Source: F23-B02 sp963610045
Lineage (GTDB): Bacteria; Bacillota; Clostridia; Oscillospirales; Oscillospiraceae
DNA length: 8,829 nt
NCBI GenBank assembly: GCA_963610045.1
Contig: CAVDMS010000069.1
Location: forward strand, 1-8,829
Reading direction: 5' to 3'
This document shows, piece by piece, positions 1 to 5,197 of the stretch. The notes beneath the pieces were generated by a model. It did no database searches and had not been told where the DNA came from. It worked only from the letters and a program-made list of their open reading frames with translations. How positions within the stretch are numbered: position 1 is the stretch's first letter; each line of letters starts with the position of its first letter. Made by a program: the position numbers and the translations under genes.

Positions 1-4
1 ACTG

Positions 5-136
5 CCGACAGGTGCTTTGCAGTTTTGCCGGAGCGGATTTTTGTTCGGGCAAGGCAAAGCCCGCAGAGAATACTTGACGTATTGTCAAGGGATTTAACGC
101 AGCACGGGCGAAAATCCGCCCGTCAAAACCGACAGG
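5..136. repeat. Palindromic repeat element flanked by 8-bp direct repeats
   Basis: CCGACAGG occurs at 5-12 and again at 129-136, bracketing a segment with nested inverted repeats. GTTTTG (22-27) pairs with CAAAAC (124-129). GCGGATTTT (33-41) pairs perfectly with AAAATCCGC (111-119). At the centre CTTGAC (73-78) and GTCAAG (84-89) enclose a 5-nt loop. The arrangement resembles a non-autonomous miniature element with a target-site duplication. Alternatively, CCGACAGG may be the start of the next unit of a ~124-bp tandem repeat. There is no transposase and no convincing ORF inside. I recall similar palindromic repeats in gut Clostridia, but the family name cannot be settled from one copy. Confidence 0.55.
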
Positions 137-284
137 GGTCCGGCTCCCGTTAGCTTATCCTTATCTGAGTCCGCCCTTAGGGTACAATGTTTACGACTAC
201 CCGTCAAAGCGTCTGATCGGACGTGTCGGAGAAGGGCTGCTAAGCTTTATAAGAAAAGATGCTGACCACGCCGCAGGGAGATTT

Positions 285-518
285 ATGCCTGAGGAGGAGT
301 GCTTGGCATATTACAAAAAGAGCGGCGCTATTAAGCCGTTAAACAACATTCTTGAGAACGTGGGGCTGATAAACGGAAGCGAGATCGGCGGCGCCGCTGC
401 GTTTGTGGCGCTTTTCTACAATTACAGCTTCAAAAGCGTGTTCAGAGACTATTTCGCCATGGACGACGCTGCATTCAAAGAAAAATATGACGCTTATTTA
501 AATTTTCTCGGTTTCTGA
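285..518 (+). CDS. Unrecognised protein, probably the 3' end of a longer (interrupted) gene
   Basis: The ATG at 285 gives a 77-residue product with an SD-like AGGGAG at 275-280, only 4 nt from the start. The same frame is open back to a stop at 75-77, and from about 180 it reads like real protein (NVYDYPSKRLIG, then EGLLSFIRKDADHAAGRF). There is no in-frame ATG, GTG or TTG between 78 and 284. The likeliest reading is a longer protein whose 5' part has been lost or separated by the palindromic repeat at 5-136. The visible part is soluble in character, with a Gly/Ala-rich stretch (EIGGAAAFVALFYNYSF) and an aromatic C-terminus (YDAYLNFLGF). I do not recognise the family. It ends 31 nt before the shared terminator at 550-587. 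An intact small gene starting at 285 remains possible. Confidence 0.5.
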   Translation: MPEEECLAYYKKSGAIKPLNNILENVGLINGSEIGGAAAFVALFYNYSFKSVFRDYFAMDDAAFKEKYDAYLNFLGF

Positions 519-549
519 AACCGCCGCACGGAAAAGTGTACCGATAATA

Positions 550-587
550 AAAACCCTGCATCCGCATTTCGGCGGATGCAGGGTTTT
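550..587. terminator. Bidirectional intrinsic terminator between convergent genes
   Basis: CCCTGCATCCGC (554-565) and GCGGATGCAGGG (572-583) form a perfect 12-bp stem with a 6-nt loop. AAAA (550-553) and TTTT (584-587) extend it. Read on the plus strand the stem ends in TTTTGCTT, and on the minus strand in TTTTTATTAT. It lies between the stop codons of the plus-strand fragment (518) and the minus-strand hydrogenase (598), so it can serve both. Confidence 0.9.
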
Positions 588-597
588 GCTTGTAATA

Positions 598-2160
598 TCA
601 GTCCGTGGAGACTTCGTTGTAGTTCTTGCCGGCGGCCTCGACCAAAGGCAGGTAGTCTGCGTACTCGGTCTCGGTGGCGCAGGAGAAGTCCGCTCTCGAT
701 GCGAAGATCTCGACTTCCTTTGCCGACTTGTCGATGCGTGCGAGCGTTCCAGCGCCGGCGACGCAGCCGCCGGGACACGCCATGCCCTCGATGAGGTAGC
801 CGTTATACTTACCCGCCTTGGCGAGCATGAGCAGCTTGCGGCACTCTTTAAGTCCGGTCGCACTGACGACCTTGACCTCACGGTCGGGGTCGGTCTTGTG
901 TATCGCATTCACGACCGCCTGCGCAACGCCGCCGGTGACGGCAAACTTCCTTGCGTCGGCGCTCGCCTGATTGAGAGGCTTTGCCTCGCTCATGGGGATG
1001 CGCTCCTTGTCAACGCCCTTGGCGGTGAACATTCCCAGCACCTCCTCGAAGGTGAGGACAAAGTCCACGTCGCTGCGGACGTGACGGCGGCTGGCTTCAA
1101 GCTTCTTTGCATCGCACGGTCCGACGAAAACGACCTTGCAGCCGGGGTGCTGCTCCTTTATGAGACGTGCCGTAATGACCATGGGCGTGAGCGCAACGGA
1201 GATGTTCTGTGCCATTTCGGGGAAGAACTTCTTCACCATGTTGCTCCACGAGGGGCAGCAGGAGGTGACCATGAAGGAATACTTCGACGGCACCTCGGCG
1301 AGGAAGTCGCTCGCCTCCTCCTGAACGCAGAGGTCAGCGCCGATGGCGACCTCGTACACTCCGGCAAAGCCGAGACGCTTAAACGCCGCCTCCATCTTTT
1401 CGGGGATGGCGTCGGGTCCGAACTGACCGACGAAGGCGGGAGCGAGTGCAACGTAAACGGGAACGTCGCTCTTTATCGCCATGATGGTCTGGAAGATCTG
1501 GCTCTTGTCGGCGATGGCGCCGAAGGGACAGTTTGCAAGGCACTGACCGCAGGAGGTGCATTTGCTGTAGTCGATGTGCGCTCTGCCCTGCTCATCCGTA
1601 CCGATGCAGTCAACGCCGCAGTGGGTCTTGCAGGGGCGCTTCTGATGTATTATCGCATGGAACTGACACTCCGACACGCACTTTGCGCAGCGGATGCAGC
1701 GGTTTTGGTCTATCTGCGCCTTGCCGTTTGCCTTCTTGGTGATCGCCTTTTTGGGGCAGAACTCCATGCAGGGATGCTCAAGGCAGGCCTGGCAGCCGTC
1801 GGTTATGGTGACGACGTTGTCGGGGCATTTGTTGCAGGCAAATTTAATGACGTTTATGAGCGGCGGCTCATAGTATTTTTCCGCAATGACGCTTTCCTCA
1901 ACGCCGTCGGAAATGTTGTTGTGAACGCCCAGCTTTCTCGTGGGCAGACCCATCGCAAGGCGAAGACGCTCGCCGACGACGGCTCTTTCAAACATAAGAG
2001 TACCCTTGTATGCGCCCACGTCGTCGGGGTCGCCGGGACATATTTTATAAGGAAGCTCCTCAAGAGCCTTGGCATAATCTCCGCCCTCATATGCAAGGCG
2101 GGCGATCTCGGTAAAAACCTTGTGACGTATTATGGTTTTGCCGGTCTCCATTCCTCTCAT
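598..2160 (-). CDS. Monomeric [FeFe]-hydrogenase, group B type
   Basis: This is predicted to be a cytoplasmic [FeFe]-hydrogenase that exchanges electrons between ferredoxin-like partners and protons/H2. In the 520-residue product, an N-terminal helical region (~1-100) is followed by a Cys-rich ferredoxin-like section. Its motifs are CNKC (109-112), CQACLEHPCMEFCP (123-136), CIRCAKCVSEC (155-165), CKTHCGVDC (177-185) and CTSCGQCLANCP (201-212). The H-cluster domain follows: L1 is TSCCPSW (299-305, with C301/C302), L2 is GPCDAKKLEA (C349) and L3 is EGMACPGGCVAGAG (C462/C466). GPC in L2 instead of the group A MPC, and the absence of an N-terminal [2Fe-2S] domain, point to group B (the clostridial CpIII type). 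An upstream ATG at 2187 exists, but the start at 2160 is preferred because GGAGGA (2168-2173) sits 7 nt before it. It is transcribed alone from its own promoter. No HydE/F/G maturases are in the window. A sensory role is less likely because there is no PAS or regulatory domain. Confidence 0.93.
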   Translation of the reverse strand: MRGMETGKTIIRHKVFTEIARLAYEGGDYAKALEELPYKICPGDPDDVGAYKGTLMFERAVVGERLRLAMGLPTRKLGVHNNISDGVEESVIAEKYYEPPLINVIKFACNKCPDNVVTITDGCQACLEHPCMEFCPKKAITKKANGKAQIDQNRCIRCAKCVSECQFHAIIHQKRPCKTHCGVDCIGTDEQGRAHIDYSKCTSCGQCLANCPFGAIADKSQIFQTIMAIKSDVPVYVALAPAFVGQFGPDAIPEKMEAAFKRLGFAGVYEVAIGADLCVQEEASDFLAEVPSKYSFMVTSCCPSWSNMVKKFFPEMAQNISVALTPMVITARLIKEQHPGCKVVFVGPCDAKKLEASRRHVRSDVDFVLTFEEVLGMFTAKGVDKERIPMSEAKPLNQASADARKFAVTGGVAQAVVNAIHKTDPDREVKVVSATGLKECRKLLMLAKAGKYNGYLIEGMACPGGCVAGAGTLARIDKSAKEVEIFASRADFSCATETEYADYLPLVEAAGKNYNEVSTD

Positions 2161-2210
2161 TAACCGTTCCTCCGTAATCAAGATCATCGGCTGCGGTATC
2201 AGCCAAGCAT

Positions 2211-2238
2211 ATTATACAATTTGATGCGAATATGTCAA
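2211..2238 (-). promoter_or_regulatory. Near-consensus sigma-A promoter of the hydrogenase gene
   Basis: On the minus strand a perfect TTGACA (-35, 2233-2238) and a perfect TATAAT (-10, 2211-2216) are separated by 16 nt. Transcription would start near 2204, leaving a leader of about 45 nt that carries the SD at 2168-2173. Both hexamers match the consensus exactly, so strong basal expression is expected unless it is regulated. Confidence 0.85.
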
Positions 2239-2239
2239 G

Positions 2240-2260
2240 AACTTAACACATAACTTAACA
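2240..2260 (-). promoter_or_regulatory. 9-bp direct repeat upstream of the hydrogenase promoter (candidate operator)
   Basis: AACTTAACA occurs at 2240-2248 and again at 2252-2260, giving a 12-bp period. On the minus strand this reads TGTTAAGTT twice, ending one base upstream of the -35 box. TTGTTAA, the left half-site of the clostridial Rex operator, is present once exactly and once with one mismatch. The half-sites are in direct rather than inverted orientation, so assignment to Rex is speculative. The position upstream of -35 would suit an activator. Confidence 0.35.
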
Positions 2261-2327
2261 AAGTATTGATATGAAAAAATGTTATACCTTGGATGAAAAA
2301 TCGGTCAAAAAGCCGAAAAATGCATGA

Positions 2328-2357
2328 AAAAACGGACATCTCACGATGCCCGTTTTT
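2328..2357 (-). terminator. Intrinsic terminator of the hydrolase-MFS unit
   Basis: AAAAACGGACATC (2328-2340) and GATGCCCGTTTTT (2345-2357) form a 13-position stem with a single A/C mismatch and a TCAC loop. On the minus strand the stem runs into a T tract. It lies 18 nt beyond the MFS stop codon. Confidence 0.8.
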
Positions 2358-2374
2358 GCTTTTTAAAATTTTTC

Positions 2375-3802
2375 TTATCTGCCGTTTCGTGCCTTGTACA
2401 GCTTTGCAGCCTTGCTCATGGGGATGAGCGCAAGCACGGTGACGACCGCCGCCGCAATGAACAGCTCGTTTACGGGCAGGTAGCCCTCTGCGATGCTGCT
2501 GATGTCGTAGCCCATTTCGGTCGCCTGCTGCGCCGTGACGAAAACGAGGTTTCCGTTGTCCACGACCTGATACACCTTCTCGCCGAACAGACGGCAGATG
2601 GGGTCGGCAAGCAGAGGACCTGCGATCATCGGGAAGAACACGAAGAACAGGATGCGGATGCCCTCAAACTGACCTCTGTGTTCTTCGGGGTACAGGCGCT
2701 TCATCCAAACGGTCATGGACTGCATGAACACGACGTATCCCACGCCGACGAGGATTATGCCGACAAAGCAGGACCAGTTGGCGGGCGAGAGCGCATTTTC
2801 GGTGTCGAGGCTGCCCTTGAGCGCACCGACGACGAAGTAGATGAACAGACAGCCGACGATGCTCAGCACCGTGGCAAAGGCGGCGACGTCCGGCACACGC
2901 TTGTTGTTGATGACCTTGATAAACGGCACCGATATGAGCATTGCCAAAACGAGGGGGATGCCGAGGATGAGGCTGGGGTCTTTAAAGCCGAGGGTGTAGT
3001 TCATCCAGTTCATTATGTGGATGAAGTAGCAGTTGTAGCCGATGAAGAATATGCACAGCGTGAGGAACACGAGCGCAAGCTCCTTATTCGATACGAAGCG
3101 CTTGAAGTTGAAGGTGGAGCCGAACTGGTGCCAGAAGCTGCCCTCCTTTACGGGGCGGAGCTTGGGCGAGTCTTTAAGCAGGAAGAAGGAGGCGATGCCG
3201 ACGAGTATCGTCACCGCACCGGCGATGGTGAAGAAGGCTATGTAGCCCGCCTGCGGATTTTCCTTCGTCGCAAGACCGTTTACGATCATGCCGCCGACGA
3301 GGGTACCGACGAGGGTGCCGAGTACGGGGAGGGTCGCTGCGACGGCGCCGATCTGACCGGAGTTTTTGTCGTCCATCATGTCGGCGTACCATGCGTTGTA
3401 GCCTGCGTCGTTCGCCATCGAGCCGAAGAAGCTCATTATCGTGTCGGCGGCGACGATGGTCACGCCGACGAGCATGACGTTGTTATAAATGCTGTCTCTG
3501 AGGTAGTGCGTCATGCCGAAGGCAATGGTGAATATGCCCCACAGGATGGAGCCCCATGTGATGAGGCGCTTTCTGGAGCCGATGCGATCGGAGAGCGTTC
3601 CGAAGAAAAGCGCCGAGAAGGTGGTCGCCGTGGCGGAGCAGATGGTCATGGCGGTGACGACGCCGAGCTGCGCTCCGAAGTCGGAGTAGAGGAAGTTTGC
3701 AAACCAGTTGTTTTCGATGACCCACGCTATCTGCGCCGAGAAGCCGATCACGAGCAGCAGCGTCCAGTTAAGGGCGCCGATGCCCTTCTTTTGTGTTTCC
3801 AT
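2375..3802 (-). CDS. MFS transporter, GPH/SLC45 sugar-transporter-like
   Basis: This 475-residue polytopic inner-membrane protein has about 12 predicted hydrophobic segments. The MFS motif A is clear between the second and third segments (GTLSDRIGSRKR, residues 68-79). The N-terminus (IGFSAQIAWVIENNWFANF) and NAWYADMM resemble the GPH/SLC45 group, whose members carry glycosides or sugars by cation symport. The substrate cannot be read from the sequence. The stretch HRGQFEGIRILFFVFFPM resembles a late-helix motif. The start at 3802 is supported by SD GGAGGT (3808-3813), which overlaps the stop codon of the upstream hydrolase gene; only 3 nt separate the two genes, so they are co-transcribed and probably translationally coupled. 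Length is normal for the superfamily and no disruption is seen. Confidence 0.85.
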   Translation of the reverse strand: METQKKGIGALNWTLLLVIGFSAQIAWVIENNWFANFLYSDFGAQLGVVTAMTICSATATTFSALFFGTLSDRIGSRKRLITWGSILWGIFTIAFGMTHYLRDSIYNNVMLVGVTIVAADTIMSFFGSMANDAGYNAWYADMMDDKNSGQIGAVAATLPVLGTLVGTLVGGMIVNGLATKENPQAGYIAFFTIAGAVTILVGIASFFLLKDSPKLRPVKEGSFWHQFGSTFNFKRFVSNKELALVFLTLCIFFIGYNCYFIHIMNWMNYTLGFKDPSLILGIPLVLAMLISVPFIKVINNKRVPDVAAFATVLSIVGCLFIYFVVGALKGSLDTENALSPANWSCFVGIILVGVGYVVFMQSMTVWMKRLYPEEHRGQFEGIRILFFVFFPMIAGPLLADPICRLFGEKVYQVVDNGNLVFVTAQQATEMGYDISSIAEGYLPVNELFIAAAVVTVLALIPMSKAAKLYKARNGR

Positions 3803-3805
3803 GTG

Positions 3806-4747
3806 TTACCTCCGATGATTTTCTATAAATTCCGTTACGAGTGTCCTGTATTTTTCCGTGTCCCGCATATAGCTTGCGGCGTGACCCGTGCCGTGGGATA
3901 TGAGAAGGTACTTTTCGCTTGCGCAGGAGTCGAATATGCGCCGTGCGAGCGCTTCGGGAACGTACCTGTCGCAGTCGCCGCAGATGTACACGAAGGGGAT
4001 GCGGGTGTTTGCAAGGCTCTTGCAGGAGTCGTGCGACGTAAAGTCGTAGCCCGCAAGGAGCCTGTTCCACAGTTCGAAGACGCCGACGAAGGGGAATGCG
4101 GGCAGATGTACAAGCTCGCCTATAAGACGGCGGAACACCTCGTCCGTCGAGGCAAAGCCGCAGTCGGCGATGATGCCGCACACCGCACCCTCCGGCAGCC
4201 TGTCGCTTGCCTGCATGACCGCCGCTGCGCCCATGCTCATGCCGTGGAGATATATCGAGGTGCCGGGAAGTACCTTGCGCACCTTCTCGACCCAAAGGCA
4301 CACGTCGTCGGAGTCAAGCACACCGAAGCCGATGTACTTTCCCTCGCTGTCGCCGTGCGCACGCATATCGGGGAATACGAGGGTTGCGCCCATGTCCCGG
4401 TACATTTCGCTTATCGCACAGAAGTCATACACGGCGGCGGACTTGTAGCCGTGAAAGCAGATGACGGTAATGTCGGAGCTTCCCCGGTGCAGCTTCGCCG
4501 AAAGACGCAGCCCGTCGTTTGAGGTGATGTGCAGCGTCTCGGTCTCCATGTCGTTAAACGCCTTGAGCTTGGGGATGTTGTACGCCCAAAGCTCCTCGCC
4601 CGTGGGGGCAAGCATTGGGGAGACGACACCGCCCTTGTGCGGCGGCTTTAAGCTCACGCCCCGACGTATGAGGGCAAGCTCGAACAAAAGCCCCGACAGA
4701 AAAACAAGGAGCAGCAAAACTCCCAAAATTATCAGCACCGCAGTCAT
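3806..4747 (-). CDS. Membrane-anchored alpha/beta hydrolase, YqkD-like
   Basis: This 313-residue protein has one N-terminal transmembrane segment (about residues 3-27, followed by RR), and the rest is an alpha/beta-hydrolase fold. FHGYKSA (98-104) is the oxyanion region, GMSMG carries nucleophile S171, GDCDRYVP supplies D260, and GTGHAASY supplies H289. The architecture matches the Bacillus YqkD-like serine hydrolases, whose natural substrates are not known, so an esterase or lipase activity is only inferred. The start at 4747 is chosen because GGAGGTG (4753-4759) lies 5 nt upstream; an in-frame ATG at 4795 has no such site and overlaps the promoter. It is the first gene of a two-gene unit with the MFS transporter, which could mean that the hydrolase acts on a substrate the transporter moves. 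That link is inference. Confidence 0.87.
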   Translation of the reverse strand: MTAVLIILGVLLLLVFLSGLLFELALIRRGVSLKPPHKGGVVSPMLAPTGEELWAYNIPKLKAFNDMETETLHITSNDGLRLSAKLHRGSSDITVICFHGYKSAAVYDFCAISEMYRDMGATLVFPDMRAHGDSEGKYIGFGVLDSDDVCLWVEKVRKVLPGTSIYLHGMSMGAAAVMQASDRLPEGAVCGIIADCGFASTDEVFRRLIGELVHLPAFPFVGVFELWNRLLAGYDFTSHDSCKSLANTRIPFVYICGDCDRYVPEALARRIFDSCASEKYLLISHGTGHAASYMRDTEKYRTLVTEFIENHRR

Positions 4748-4777
4748 ACATACACCTCCGTGATGCCGTATGGACAA

Positions 4778-4806
4778 ATTATAATACAGCTTCACGAAAA
4801 ATGGAA
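4778..4806 (-). promoter_or_regulatory. Promoter of the hydrolase-MFS unit
   Basis: A perfect minus-strand TATAAT (4778-4783) lies 17 nt from a weaker -35 hexamer, TTCCAT (4801-4806, 4 of 6 matches). The predicted transcript starts about 7 nt downstream, giving a leader of about 25 nt before the ATG at 4747. This rules out translation from the ATG at 4795. Confidence 0.6.
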
Positions 4807-4845
4807 CAGTTTTTTACACCGACGCCGCAGCCCCTGCCGAGAGTG

Positions 4846-5073
4846 TCTCTCCCTCCGTCAAAATCTGACGATTTTGACACCTCCCTCGTCAGAGGGAGGC
4901 ATGAGAATGGAGGTCGTTTGGCATTGGCGGAAGGATTCAAAATGCATAGCAATTCTCGCATTCCACACCCAAAAACGGCACAGCAGCAAAGTATTTCTGT
5001 GCAGTTAAGATATGCTCCAGTTCATGGCTCCCTCTGACGAGGGAGCTGTCAGCGGAGCTGACTGAGGGAGAGA
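4846..5073. mobile_element. MITE-like element with long, internally palindromic terminal inverted repeats
   Basis: The outer arms TCTCTCCCTCCGTCA (4846-4860) and TGACTGAGGGAGAGA (5059-5073) are complementary with one mismatch. Complementarity continues inward through CCTCCCTCGTCAGAGGGAGG (4880-4899) against GCTCCCTCTGACGAGGGAGC (5027-5046), then CATGA...TGGAG against its mirror, for about 60-65 bp in all. Each arm also folds alone: GTCAAAATC/GATTTTGAC (4857-4878) and CCTCCCTC/GAGGGAGG on the left, GCTCCCTC/GAGGGAGC and GTCAGC/GCTGAC (5048-5062) on the right. The core of about 100 bp has no credible gene. No target-site duplication is obvious. Copies of this CTCCCTC...GAGGGAG type are, from memory, common in gut Clostridia. 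Confidence 0.75.
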
Positions 5074-5138
5074 TATTTAGCCAAATCCGCAGCTTATTAA
5101 ACGGCTTGCGCTTTTGCAAACTTAATCCCCGGCGGCAC

Positions 5139-5167
5139 TTGAAGCGTGGGGACTTATCCGTTATAAT
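5139..5167 (+). promoter_or_regulatory. Promoter of the GTPase-NYN / ylmH operon
   Basis: TTGAAG (5139-5144) and a perfect TATAAT (5162-5167) are separated by the optimal 17 nt. Transcription would begin near 5174, giving a leader of about 24 nt with a modest SD (AGGG, 5188-5191) 6 nt before the ATG at 5198. The leader is too short for an attenuator or a TetM-type leader peptide. Confidence 0.7.
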
Positions 5168-5197
5168 GGAAACGATTTTTTCGATTCAGGGTATTTT

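Noticed and set aside
586..2163. Plus-strand ORF of 525 codons opposite the hydrogenase gene
   Set aside because: It mirrors the hydrogenase frame, shows no recognisable domain, and arises from the GC-rich codon use of the real minus-strand gene, which carries clear H-cluster motifs.
2324..4522. Plus-strand ORF of 732 codons opposite the MFS and hydrolase genes
   Set aside because: It spans two convincing minus-strand genes and their terminator and has a low-complexity His/Glu/Asp/Ala composition typical of antisense shadows.
4846..5073. CRISPR array made of the repeated CTCCCTC/GAGGGAG units
   Set aside because: The units are inverted arms of one element, not direct repeats with regular spacers, and no cas gene is present.
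4760..5119. Small ORFs (60-82 codons) on both strands in the hydrolase/GTPase intergenic region
   Set aside because: They run through the inverted-repeat element and promoters, overlap one another and have no supporting ribosome binding sites.
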